This document shows positions 34,995-43,099 of a stretch of 64,000 nt of DNA, in pieces (within the stretch, counting starts at the first letter, position 1; each line of letters begins with the position of its first letter). Made by a program: the position numbers and the translations under genes. The stretch is from Phycicoccus sp. M110.8 (GTDB lineage Bacteria; Actinomycetota; Actinomycetes; Actinomycetales; Dermatophilaceae). Below the pieces are notes generated by a model that was given only the letters and a program-made list of their open reading frames with translations, was not told the DNA's origin and searched no databases. Where the stretch lies: the NCBI RefSeq assembly GCF_032464895.1, contig NZ_JAWDIC010000001.1:868001-932000 (forward strand), in the 5' to 3' direction.

Positions 34995-35032
34995 CGTGCC
35001 CGGGGTCAGAGTCGTCGTGCCCGGGGTCAGAG
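34994..35032. repeat. Two 18-bp direct repeats at the end of the B12-binding gene
   Basis: TCGTGCCCGGGGTCAGAG occurs at 34994-35011 and 35015-35032. The second copy covers the stop codon of the minus-strand B12-binding gene (TCA at 35027-35029). The copy outside the gene therefore looks like a duplicated gene end left by a small local rearrangement. Confidence 0.75.
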
Positions 35033-35428
35033 GGGGGTGACGTTCCCGCGGACCCACTCGACGATCTCGGTCGTCGTGGCTCCCGGCGTGAAGACCTTGG
35101 CGACACCGATCTTCTCGAGCTCGGGGATGTCGCCCTCGGGGATGATCCCGCCGCCGAACACCACGATGTCCGATGCGTCGCGCTCGCGCAGCAGCTCCAT
35201 GACCTTCGCGAACAGGGTCATGTGGGCCCCGGAGAGCACCGAGAGGCCCACCGCGTCGGCGTCCTCCTGGATCGCCGCCTCGACGATCTGCTCGGGGGTC
35301 TGGTGCAGGCCGGTGTAGACGACCTCCATGCCCGCGTCGCGAAGTGCGCGGGCGACGACCTTGGCGCCACGGTCGTGTCCGTCGAGCCCGGGCTTGGCCA
35401 CGACGACGCGCAGGGGGGAGTCACTCAT
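35027..35428 (-). CDS. Cobalamin (B12)-binding domain protein, methylmalonyl-CoA mutase C-terminal type
   Basis: The 133-residue protein is a single B12-binding Rossmann-like domain. It shows [19 protein letters not shown] with the DxHxxG motif (lower axial His ligand), [37 protein letters not shown] (the SxL motif), [13 protein letters not shown] (GG motif) and [18 protein letters not shown]. It matches the small subunit or C-terminal domain of acyl-CoA mutases such as isobutyryl-CoA mutase or ethylmalonyl-CoA mutase. The catalytic large subunit is not in the window. In Streptomyces a similar free B12 subunit lies near pcrA and sucCD, as here. Confidence 0.9.
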   Translation of the reverse strand: MSDSPLRVVVAKPGLDGHDRGAKVVARALRDAGMEVVYTGLHQTPEQIVEAAIQEDADAVGLSVLSGAHMTLFAKVMELLRERDASDIVVFGGGIIPEGDIPELEKIGVAKVFTPGATTTEIVEWVRGNVTPL

Positions 35429-35566
35429 GTGCGCAGACTAGCCACTCCCGGCGGCCCTCCCCGACACGGCGTGAGGTGCCCCACGTCAACCCAGATCGTG
35501 AAGACGGGCCGGTCCGGGCGCGTCCGGCCTGCAGGATGCGCGGACACCGTCTAGGTTCAGGAGGTC

Positions 35567-36553
35567 ATGTCGCAGAGCGCCTCCCGCCCGCGTCGACGTC
35601 CCGCAGAGCCGCGGGCCACGTCGGGTTCCGCTGCGCGCCCCGCACCCGCCCTCGTGCGGGCGGCTCGCCGGGCAGTCTCCGCCACCGAGGCCGCGGGCGA
35701 CATCGTCGGCGGGGCCGCGAAGGCGCTGGCGACCCCCACCGGTCTGGTCGGCGCCGCCGTGGAGGCGGCGTGGCTCACCACCCACATGGCGCTCTACCCC
35801 TGGGGGGTCCTCGGCCGGCACGGGCGCGAGAGCCAGCTCGGGTACCGCGTGGAACACCTCCCACCCGTGCAGCGCGGGCTGGTCATCTCCGACGTCGAGG
35901 CCGCCGGGACGCCGATCCTGCTCGTGCACGGCATGGTCGACAACCGGTCGATCTTCACGCTGCTCCGGCTCGGGCTGCGCCGCCGCGGGTTCGGCCGCGT
36001 GACGAGCATGAACTACTCGCCCTTCACGACCGACGTGCGCACCGCCGCGGCCCGCCTCGCCGAGGAGGTCGAGGCCCTCGTGGCCGAGACCGGCTACGAG
36101 CGGATCCACGTCGTCGGCCACTCCATGGGCGGGCTCATCGCGCGCTACTACGTCACCCGCCTCGGCGGCGACGAGCGTGTCCACACCCTCGTCACCCTGG
36201 GCACGCCGCACCAGGGCACGTACACGGCATACGGCTGGCACAGCTCGCTCACCCGGCAGCTGCGCCCCGGCAGCGGCCTGATGCGCGAGCTCGACCAGCC
36301 CGTCGAGGGCTGCCGGACGCGCTTCGTCGTCTACTGGTCGGACCTGGACCAGATGGTCTTCCCGCAGCGCCACGGCGCCCTCGACCACCCCGACCTGGCG
36401 GCCCGCAACATCCCCCTCCACGGGGTCGGGCACATGTCGCTGCCGATCCTGGGCAGCGTGGTGCACGGCATCTCCTCGACGCTGGCCCACCTCGACGCCG
36501 AGGGCCACACGGTCACCCCCGGCGTCACGGAACTGCACCCGAACGCGTCCTGA
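35567..36553 (+). CDS. Alpha/beta-fold lipase-like hydrolase
   Basis: A 328-residue protein. An Arg/Ala/Pro-rich leader of about 65 residues precedes a lipase-like core: PILLVHGMVDNRSIFTLL (oxyanion HGM), NYSPFTTDVRTAAARLAEEV, IHVVGHSMGGLIARYYVTRL (the GHSMG nucleophile), LGTPHQGTYTA, YWSDLDQMVFP (acid Asp), and HGVGHMSLPIL (catalytic His). This is the class-2 lipase/PGAP1-like pattern. The leader has no clear signal peptide. AGGAGG lies four bases before ATG 35567 with a TAGGTT ten bases further up. Substrate is unknown. Confidence 0.87.
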   Translation: MSQSASRPRRRPAEPRATSGSAARPAPALVRAARRAVSATEAAGDIVGGAAKALATPTGLVGAAVEAAWLTTHMALYPWGVLGRHGRESQLGYRVEHLPPVQRGLVISDVEAAGTPILLVHGMVDNRSIFTLLRLGLRRRGFGRVTSMNYSPFTTDVRTAAARLAEEVEALVAETGYERIHVVGHSMGGLIARYYVTRLGGDERVHTLVTLGTPHQGTYTAYGWHSSLTRQLRPGSGLMRELDQPVEGCRTRFVVYWSDLDQMVFPQRHGALDHPDLAARNIPLHGVGHMSLPILGSVVHGISSTLAHLDAEGHTVTPGVTELHPNAS

Positions 36554-36604
36554 CGGGAAAAAATACCGGGACGAAACGGACGGTTTTCGCCGAGTCGATT
36601 TTGG

Positions 36605-36620
36605 GTAACGAACCGGTCAC
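36605..36620 (+). promoter_or_regulatory. Probable MtrA box upstream of the M23 peptidase
   Basis: GTAAC (36605-36609) and GTCAC (36616-36620) are direct repeats with six bases between them, an 11-bp period. MtrA, the response regulator of actinobacterial cell-wall and division genes, binds GTNAC direct repeats with this spacing, and M23 and Rpf-like wall hydrolases are among its known targets. The site is about 50 bp before GTG 36671, close enough to act at the promoter. Confidence 0.55.
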
Positions 36621-36670
36621 GCTAACCTCGGTGACTCCCGTGTCCCCCCGCACGTCAGGTCATCTACTTC

Positions 36671-37459
36671 GTGAGTTCTTCCTCCTACGAGGGTCGTCAC
36701 CGCGCCCCGGGTCGCCATCGCGCGCCCCGGCGTGGTGCCCGCATCCCTGTCGGACTGAAGAGCGGCTTCCTGCTCCCGAGCGCAGCCGCTGCCGCCCTCG
36801 TGGTCACCGCCAGTGGCGCCACCGTCGCCGAGTCCGCGCCCACCGTCTTCGACCTCTCCGGGTCGGCGGCCAAGGCCAAGGCGGCCAACGCCGCGGCGGC
36901 CGAGTTCGACCGGGTCGAGTCCGAGCAGCAGCGTGAGGTGCAGGCCTCCGCGGCCGCCAACCGGGTCACCGAGGCGGCGCGCATCGCCCGGGACGCCGAG
37001 CGCCGCAGCCTCGCCAAGAAGCAGGCGGCCGCCGCGGCGGTGCGCAAGGCCGAGGCCGCCCGCAAGGCCCGCGAGAAGTGGGTGCCCGCCATCGCCGGGG
37101 CCGCCTTCACCTCGGGCTTCGGCTGGCGCTGGGGGAAGATGCACGAGGGCAACGACTTCGCCACCCCCGTCGGCACCCCGGTCCACTCGATGTCCACCGG
37201 CACGGTCACCTTCGCCGGCTGGGAGAGCGGCTACGGCAACAAGGTCGAGATCACGTACTGGGACGGGACCCTCTCGGTGTACGCCCACCTCAGCTCGATC
37301 AGCGTCTCGGTAGGCGACAAGGTCGACCCGGGCGAGGTCGTCGCCCTGTCGGGCAACACCGGCCACTCGACCGGGCCCCACCTGCACCTGGAGATCCACC
37401 CCAACGGCGGCGCGGCCATCGACCCGGCCCCCTGGCTGCACGCGCACGGCCTGCAGTAG
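36671..37459 (+). CDS. Exported M23-family peptidoglycan metallopeptidase
   Basis: The 262-residue protein has an Arg-rich cytoplasmic start (HRAPGRHRAPRRGARIP), a transmembrane or signal segment at about 38-56 (LLPSAAAAALVVTASGATVA), and an Ala/Lys/Glu-rich coiled-coil region (about 65-138) with many heptad-like repeats. The LytM/M23 domain follows (about 140-262): SGFGWRWGKMHEGNDFATPV (zinc His and Asp), GTVTFAGWESGYGNKV, TLSVYAHLSSISV, and SGNTGHSTGPHLHLEIHPNG with the HLH zinc motif. It should cut peptide cross-links in the cell wall. Start is GTG 36671. It diverges from the pcrA backbone gene only across a terminator. Confidence 0.92.
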   Translation: MSSSSYEGRHRAPGRHRAPRRGARIPVGLKSGFLLPSAAAAALVVTASGATVAESAPTVFDLSGSAAKAKAANAAAAEFDRVESEQQREVQASAAANRVTEAARIARDAERRSLAKKQAAAAAVRKAEAARKAREKWVPAIAGAAFTSGFGWRWGKMHEGNDFATPVGTPVHSMSTGTVTFAGWESGYGNKVEITYWDGTLSVYAHLSSISVSVGDKVDPGEVVALSGNTGHSTGPHLHLEIHPNGGAAIDPAPWLHAHGLQ

Positions 37460-37480
37460 CCGCCGCTCCCCTGCTGCGAA

Positions 37481-37514
37481 CGAAGCCCCGCGACTCGACG
37501 GTCGCGGGGCTTCG
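37481..37514. terminator. Perfect 14-bp hairpin between the convergent M23 and pcrA genes
   Basis: CGAAGCCCCGCGAC (37481-37494) and GTCGCGGGGCTTCG (37501-37514) form a 14-bp perfect stem with loop TCGACG. It lies 22 bp after the M23 stop and, with the repeats beyond, separates it from pcrA. Confidence 0.85.
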
Positions 37515-37537
37515 TCGTGCTGCGGCCCGCTCGGCTG

Positions 37538-37674
37538 CACTCCGGGCCACTGGACCCGGCATACCCGTCCCAGGACCGCGGTCAGATGGCCCGAAGTCGG
37601 AGCCAAGCCGCCACTCCGGGCCACTGGACCCGGCATACCCGTCCCAGGACCGCGGTCGGATGGCCCGAGGTCGG
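37538..37674. repeat. Two 63-bp direct repeats, each with an internal inverted repeat
   Basis: Units at 37538-37600 and 37612-37674 are nearly identical (two visible substitutions, at about 37584/37658 and 37595/37669). Each starts CACTCCGGGCCACTGG and ends ATGGCCCGANGTCGG, so its ends can pair (GGGCCA with TGGCCC), and each carries a GGCATAC motif. They fill the rest of the gap between the M23 gene and pcrA, ending 22 bp before the pcrA stop. They look like REP-type elements or a tandem terminator duplication. Confidence 0.8.
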
Positions 37675-37695
37675 GAAAGCCGGCAGGGGCTCGGG

Positions 37696-40182
37696 TCAGA
37701 GCTTCTCGAGGGGGGCGTACCGCAGCAGGAAGCGCTTGACGCCGGTGTCGCCACCGAAGTCGACGTGGGCCTGGGTCTTGTCGCCCTCGCCCTCGGTCTT
37801 GACGACCGTGCCGAGGCCGTACGAGTCGTGGGTGACCTTGTCGCCGGCGTGCAGGGCGATGAGCGGCCGGTTGCCGGGCGACCGGACACCGGGACGCGAC
37901 GCCAGGGTCGCCACCGCGGGCGTCGAGGGCCGGCGGGTCGACGTCGCCGCCTCCGCCCGCTGCCAGTCGAGCAGGTGCATGGGGATCTCGTCGAGGAACC
38001 GGCTCGGCGGGTTGTACTGCGGCGCACCCCACGCCGAGCGCACCGCGGCCCGCGACAGGTGCAGCCGCTCGCGGGCCCGGGTGATGCCGACGTACGCGAG
38101 CCGGCGCTCCTCCTCGAGCTCCTTGGGGTCGCCCAGCGCCCGCAGGTGCGGGAACGTGCCGTCCTCGAGCCCGGTGAGGAAGACGACGGGGAACTCCAGC
38201 CCCTTGGCCGTGTGCAGCGTCATCAGCGTGACGACGCCCTGGTCGGCCGCCTCCTCGTTGTCCGGGATCTCGTCGGCGTCGGCGACCAGCGACACCTGCT
38301 CGAGGAAGTCCTCGAGGCTGGCGACCTCACCCGTCTCGGCCCGGGTCTCGTCGAACTCCTGCGCGACGGCGACTAGCTCGGCGAGGTTCTCGATGCGGGT
38401 CTCGTCCTGCGGGTCGTGCGACGCGCGCAGCTCGGCGAGGTAGCCCGACCGGTCGAGCACGGCCTCGAGCAGGTCGGCGACGCCGCGCTCGTCGTCGGCG
38501 TGCACCTCGCCGAGGCCCTCGAACAGGGCCGTGAAGCCCTTGATCGCCGTGACCGAGCGGGTCGCGATGCCGGGGGCGTCCTCGGGCCGGCCGAGCGCGG
38601 CCACGAACGGGATCCGCTCGCGCTCGGCGAGCGCGGCGATGCACGCCTCAGCCCGGTCGCCGATGCCGCGCTTGGGGACGTTGAGGATGCGACGGAGGTT
38701 CACCGTGTCTGCGGGGTTGGAGAGCACGCGCAGGTATGCCAGTGCGTCCTTGACCTCGCGGCGCTCGTAGAACCGCGTGCCGCCGACGACCTTGTACGGC
38801 AGGCCGACGCGGACGAAGACCTCCTCAAGGGCACGGGACTGGGCGTTGGTGCGGTAGAACACCGCGACGTCCTTGGGCTTGACCCCGGCCCTATCGGACA
38901 GCTCGTCGATGGTCTTGGCGACGAAGGCGGCCTCGTCGTGCTCGTTGTCGGCGACGTAGCCGACGATGAGGTCGCCGTCGCCGCTGTCGGTCCACAGGTT
39001 CTTCTTGCGCCGCTCGGGGTTGCGGGCGATGACCGAGTTGGCGGCCTGGAGGATCGTCTGCGTGGACCGGTAGTTCTGCTCGAGCAGGATCGTCCGGGCG
39101 TCGGGGTAGTCGTCCTCGAACTCGATGATGTTGCGGATCGTGGCGCCGCGGAAGGCGTAGATCGACTGGTCCGCGTCACCGACGACGACGAGCTCGGCCG
39201 GCTCGACGACGGGGCCGTCGGTGTTGCCCGGGGCGGAGCCGTAGCCGCCGACGAGCTCGCGGACGAGCTGGTACTGCGCGTGGTTGGTGTCCTGGTACTC
39301 GTCGACGAGCACGTGGCGGAACCGGCGGCGGTAGTGCTCGGCGACGTCGGGGAAGGCCTGCAGGATGTTGACCGTCGTCATGATGAGGTCGTCGAAGTCG
39401 AGCGCGTTCGCGGCCCGCAGCCGGCGCTGGTACTCGGTGTAGGCCTCGGCGAGCATCCGCTCCTGGTGCGTGCCCTCGGTGACCTGCGAGGCGAACGTCT
39501 CCTCGTCGACGAGCTCGTTCTTGAGGTTGCTGACCTGGTGGCTGAACGAGCGCGGCGGGTAGCGCTTGGGGTCGAGGTCGAGGTCGCGCAGGACGAGGGC
39601 CATGAGCCGCTGGCTGTCGGCCGCGTCGTAGATGGAGAAGGTCGACTTGAGCCCGACCTTGCCCGCCTCCCGGCGCAGGATCCGCACGCACGCGCTGTGG
39701 AACGTCATGACCCACATGGCCTTGGCCCGGGGCCCGACGAGGGCGGCCACGCGCTCGCGCATCTCGGCGGCGGCCTTGTTGGTGAAGGTGATCGCCAGGA
39801 CCTGGCCGGGTTGCACCCCACGGGCGGCGAGCAGGTAGGCGATGCGGTTCGTGAGCACCCGGGTCTTGCCCGACCCCGCGCCGGCGACGATGAGCAGCGG
39901 ACTGCCCTCGTGCAGGACCGCTGCGCGTTGCTGCGGGTTGAGCCCCTCGAGCAGCGCCTCCGGGTCGGTCCCGTGCTGGTGCCCGTCACCGGGCCCACCG
40001 GGTATGCCGCCGGGCCGCCCCTCGGCCGCAGCCTGCGCCCATGTGGGCACACCCCGCTCGTCGACGGCGGTGGCGCGCGCGGTCGCCGCGCTCGGGCGCC
40101 CGCCGGAGTCGCCGGAGGGACCCTGCGTGTCGGCAGGGCCCTGCTTGTCTGAAGGAAAGAGGTCGTCGAACAGCGTGCTCAT
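37696..40182 (-). CDS. pcrA: ATP-dependent DNA helicase PcrA/UvrD
   Basis: The 828-residue superfamily-1A 3'-to-5' helicase acts in repair and replication restart. After an acidic, low-complexity N-terminal 80 residues it has LEGLNPQQRAAVLH (Q motif), SPLLIVAGAGSGKTRVL (Walker A), LAITFTNKAAAEMRERVA (motif Ia), HVLVDEYQDTNHAQYQL (Walker B, DExx), VVGDADQSIYAFRGA (motif III), LEQNYRSTQTIL (motif IV), VTLMTLHTAKGLEFPVVF (motif V) and LEEERRLAYVGITRARERL (motif VI). The C-terminal end, from KVTHDSYGLGTVVKTEGEGD, is the Tudor-like polymerase-binding domain of PcrA. Length is slightly above the usual 750. It anchors the synteny block. Confidence 0.97.
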   Translation of the reverse strand: MSTLFDDLFPSDKQGPADTQGPSGDSGGRPSAATARATAVDERGVPTWAQAAAEGRPGGIPGGPGDGHQHGTDPEALLEGLNPQQRAAVLHEGSPLLIVAGAGSGKTRVLTNRIAYLLAARGVQPGQVLAITFTNKAAAEMRERVAALVGPRAKAMWVMTFHSACVRILRREAGKVGLKSTFSIYDAADSQRLMALVLRDLDLDPKRYPPRSFSHQVSNLKNELVDEETFASQVTEGTHQERMLAEAYTEYQRRLRAANALDFDDLIMTTVNILQAFPDVAEHYRRRFRHVLVDEYQDTNHAQYQLVRELVGGYGSAPGNTDGPVVEPAELVVVGDADQSIYAFRGATIRNIIEFEDDYPDARTILLEQNYRSTQTILQAANSVIARNPERRKKNLWTDSGDGDLIVGYVADNEHDEAAFVAKTIDELSDRAGVKPKDVAVFYRTNAQSRALEEVFVRVGLPYKVVGGTRFYERREVKDALAYLRVLSNPADTVNLRRILNVPKRGIGDRAEACIAALAERERIPFVAALGRPEDAPGIATRSVTAIKGFTALFEGLGEVHADDERGVADLLEAVLDRSGYLAELRASHDPQDETRIENLAELVAVAQEFDETRAETGEVASLEDFLEQVSLVADADEIPDNEEAADQGVVTLMTLHTAKGLEFPVVFLTGLEDGTFPHLRALGDPKELEEERRLAYVGITRARERLHLSRAAVRSAWGAPQYNPPSRFLDEIPMHLLDWQRAEAATSTRRPSTPAVATLASRPGVRSPGNRPLIALHAGDKVTHDSYGLGTVVKTEGEGDKTQAHVDFGGDTGVKRFLLRYAPLEKL

Positions 40183-40244
40183 GTCCCCTCAAGCCTACGT
40201 GCCGAGGACGACACCCACGAACGCCGCGAGCGCGGCGACGCGGC

Positions 40245-41579
40245 TCAGCGGGGGTGGTCGCGGCCGGTGGGTGCGGAGACGGCATCGGGCGCGTCGGCCC
40301 ACCCACCGGTGCGGCGGACCCGCGCCCGGGGCAGGGCCTCGCGCACGAGCGGGGCGACCACGGCGATCGGGGCCGGGCGCTGCCACGCGGCCCGCAGCCG
40401 GGCCCGGCGCTCGAGGTCGAGCTGGACGAGCACCTGCTCGACGGCCGCGAGCACGGAGCCGCGCAGCAGCCACAGCTCGAGGCGCCCCTCGGGCCGGCTG
40501 GTGAGCAGCTCGGTGAGGATCGCCCGCGTCTCGCGCAGGATCTCCAGGCTCTCCGCGAGCGCCTCCTCCGCCCGCTCCTCGGCCCCGCCCGCCTCGGCGT
40601 GGACGAGGCGCCCGTAGGCGCGCAGGCAGTCGCCGATGTCCGCGAGGACCACGGAGAAGGCCAGCCGCGCGTCCTCGTCGAACGCGTCGTCCGCGTGCTC
40701 CTCCGCCCGCTCGTCCTCGTCCGGCGGGAGCTCGGCGAGGATCACGGTGAACAGCGCCCGGATCGCCAGCACGGTCGCCTCCAGCCGGTCCAGGCCCTCC
40801 CGGAGCCCCGGCTCCACGTCGGCCGTCGTCAGGGCCCTCGGGTTGAACCGTCGCCCCTCCTTGACCTGCGTGACGATCGTGGAAGCCTCCGCCACCTGCG
40901 AGGCGACCCCCCGGGTCTCGTCGGCCCAGCGCTCGACCTCCGCCCGGCGCAGGCGCTCGGTCGCCATGGACCTCGATGCGCCGTCGAGGCAGTCAGCCGT
41001 GGCGTACGCGACGCGCAGCACCGCCACCCCGGCCCGGCCGGTGGGCACCGCCGACGGCAGCACGAGGTTGAACAGCACGCCGACGGCGGCTCCCACGAGG
41101 GTGAGGGCGACCCGGGCCTCGGCGGCGACGTCGGGCGACCCGACCGCGAGGATGAGCATCGCGCTGATGGGCACCTCGAGCGCCTGCTCGCCGAGCCGGA
41201 AGACCCTGGCGAGGAACAGGGACGCGGCGATGACCGCAGCGAGGCTCCACCACGACAGCCCGGCGAGGGAGGAGAACCCCACCGCGACGAGCACCCCGGT
41301 CAGGACGGCGCCGACCCGCAGCAGGCTCATGCGCAGCGTCGAGAACGCCGACGCCTGGACGACGAGCAGGGCCGTCAGGGGTGCGGTGAGGTCGACGGAG
41401 ATTCCCGTCACCTGGCGGGCGATGAGCCACGCGACGACGGCCGCAGAGGTCAGCCGCAGCACCCAGGACCCGGTCGGCCGCAGCCGTGCGGGCACGTCCC
41501 GCCAGCGCGTCGGCCGCCCCGGCCACGCCCGGTCGGCGGCAGCCGACAGCCCCGCGCGCACCCGGCTCCTGTTCGCCAT
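40245..41579 (-). CDS. FUSC-family membrane transporter (aromatic-acid exporter-like)
   Basis: A 444-residue membrane protein. Residues about 38-190 contain six hydrophobic segments: [92 protein letters not shown] and [19 protein letters not shown] large cytoplasmic part (about 200-444) with acidic helices and many Glu/Ala coiled regions follows. Similar FUSC/YccS-like proteins export aromatic acids and may have lipid roles. The substrate here is unknown. It is on the same strand as pcrA, 62 bp upstream of it. Confidence 0.82.
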   Translation of the reverse strand: MANRSRVRAGLSAAADRAWPGRPTRWRDVPARLRPTGSWVLRLTSAAVVAWLIARQVTGISVDLTAPLTALLVVQASAFSTLRMSLLRVGAVLTGVLVAVGFSSLAGLSWWSLAAVIAASLFLARVFRLGEQALEVPISAMLILAVGSPDVAAEARVALTLVGAAVGVLFNLVLPSAVPTGRAGVAVLRVAYATADCLDGASRSMATERLRRAEVERWADETRGVASQVAEASTIVTQVKEGRRFNPRALTTADVEPGLREGLDRLEATVLAIRALFTVILAELPPDEDERAEEHADDAFDEDARLAFSVVLADIGDCLRAYGRLVHAEAGGAEERAEEALAESLEILRETRAILTELLTSRPEGRLELWLLRGSVLAAVEQVLVQLDLERRARLRAAWQRPAPIAVVAPLVREALPRARVRRTGGWADAPDAVSAPTGRDHPR

Positions 41580-41652
41580 CCCGGAAGGGTGTCACGGCCC
41601 ACGCCGGTGCGACAGGCGGGCGCCATGCCGGCGCCCCGTCTACCGTGGCCGG

Positions 41653-42507
41653 GTGGCCGAGACACAGCAGGACGCACCCGGGCCGCTGGAGCCGCACCCT
41701 CTGACCGGCGACCTGTTCCCCTCCCCCGTCCCGCCCGGCACGGGCTGGCCCGGCGACCCGGCCACCGCCGCCACCCCCGTCGCGAACGGACCGGCCGACG
41801 TGGTCCGCCTCGCGAACGAGGCGACCACCGTCGGGGAGCTCGACGCGCGGGTCTCGGTCTGCCGCGCCTGCCCGCGCCTCGTCCATTGGCGCGAGGGCGT
41901 CGCCACCGCGGGCCGGCGCGCCTCGTTCGCCGACCAGCCGTACTGGGGCCGGCCCGGTCCGGGCTTCGGCGACCCGGAGGCCGAGCGGATGATCGTCGGC
42001 CTGGCCCCCGCCGCCAACGGCACCAACCGCACCGGGCGCATGTTCACCGGCGACCGCTCCGGCGACTGGCTGTATGCCGCGCTGCACCGCGCCGGGTACG
42101 CCACCCAACCCACCTCGGTGGCCGCCGGCGACGGGCTCGAGCTCCATGGCATACGGATCGTGGCGACGGTGCGCTGCGCCCCGCCGGCGAACAAGCCCAC
42201 GACGACCGAGAAGGCGACGTGCGCGCCGTGGCTGGACCGCGACCTGCAGCTGGCGGCACCGCGGCTGCGCACGATGATGGCGCTGGGGTCGATCGGCTGG
42301 GACGCCACCCTCGGCGCGGCCCGCCGGCTCGGGTGGACGGTGCCACGCCCCAAGCCACGCTTCGGCCACGGCGCCGAGACCCTGCTCGGGCTGCCCGACG
42401 GACGGGAGGTCCGACTGGTCGGCTGCTACCACGTGAGCCAGCAGAACACCTTCACCGGCAAGCTCACCGAGGCCATGCTCGACGCCGCGATCGCCCGACT
42501 GCGATAG
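41653..42507 (+). CDS. Uracil-DNA glycosylase, family 5 (UdgB)
   Basis: The 284-residue enzyme removes uracil (and related damage) from DNA with an iron-sulfur cluster. The cluster cysteines are visible as VCRACPRLV near residue 80 and [10 protein letters not shown] and EKATCAPWL near 175-195. Active-site segments are [20 protein letters not shown] (motif A, family 5 having no catalytic Asp where UDG1 does) and [16 protein letters not shown] (motif B). A variable N-terminal 50 residues precede. I chose GTG 41653; no clear ribosome site is present, so it may be leaderless or start a little downstream. A GNAT gene follows by seven bases. Confidence 0.9.
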   Translation: MAETQQDAPGPLEPHPLTGDLFPSPVPPGTGWPGDPATAATPVANGPADVVRLANEATTVGELDARVSVCRACPRLVHWREGVATAGRRASFADQPYWGRPGPGFGDPEAERMIVGLAPAANGTNRTGRMFTGDRSGDWLYAALHRAGYATQPTSVAAGDGLELHGIRIVATVRCAPPANKPTTTEKATCAPWLDRDLQLAAPRLRTMMALGSIGWDATLGAARRLGWTVPRPKPRFGHGAETLLGLPDGREVRLVGCYHVSQQNTFTGKLTEAMLDAAIARLR

Positions 42508-42514
42508 TGCCCGG

Positions 42515-43084
42515 GTGGTCCTGCTCGCCACCCCGCACGTCCGGTTCCACCGCTCCTTCCTCGAGGCGGCGGACGAGTTCCGGGCGGCCGGGCAGCACCA
42601 GTACGACGGGATCCTCGACTGGCCGCCGGAGGGCGACTTCCCCGGCCTGCGGTTCACCCGCGAGGGACTCGAGGACCCGGACGAGTTCCGGCGCCTGGTG
42701 GACAACCGCACCGGGGACGAGCACCCGGGAAGCCTGCGGCCGCCAGGCTGGACCACGGCCACGCACTGGTGGCTCGAGGACCCCGACGAGGCCGACCGCT
42801 TCGTCGGCGCGATCTCGTTGCGGCACAACATCACCCACCCGCTGCTCGCGACCGTCGGCGGCCACGTCGGCTACGGCGTCCGGCCCTCCGCCAGGCGGCG
42901 CGGGTTCGCGAGCGACGCCCTGCGGCAGGTCGTCCCCCTGGCCGCCCGGCGCGGCATCGCACGGCTGCTCGTGACCTGCGACCTCGACAACACCGCCTCG
43001 GCCCGTGTCATCGAGTCGTGCGGCGGGGTGCTCGAGGGCGAGCTCCAGGGCAAGCGCCGCTACTGGATCGACACCGCCGGCTGA
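42515..43084 (+). CDS. GNAT-family N-acetyltransferase
   Basis: A 189-residue acetyl-CoA-dependent acetyltransferase. It has WWLEDPDEADRFVGAISLRH, VGGHVGYGVRPSARRRGFAS (acetyl-CoA pyrophosphate loop RRRGFA), DALRQVVPLAARRGIARLLV, and TCDLDNTASARVIESCGGVL (motif typical of ribosomal-protein-like acetyltransferases), closing with KRRYWIDTA. Start GTG 42515 follows the uracil glycosylase stop by seven bases, so the pair is probably one transcript. The acetyl acceptor is unknown; no functional tie to repair is shown. Confidence 0.88.
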   Translation: MVLLATPHVRFHRSFLEAADEFRAAGQHQYDGILDWPPEGDFPGLRFTREGLEDPDEFRRLVDNRTGDEHPGSLRPPGWTTATHWWLEDPDEADRFVGAISLRHNITHPLLATVGGHVGYGVRPSARRRGFASDALRQVVPLAARRGIARLLVTCDLDNTASARVIESCGGVLEGELQGKRRYWIDTAG

Positions 43085-43099
43085 GACCGGGCAACCCCT

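Noticed and set aside
36556-36670. Possible c-di-AMP (ydaO) riboswitch before the M23 peptidase
   Set aside because: The leader is too short and I cannot find the conserved paired elements; the GTAAC/GTCAC repeat explains the pattern better.
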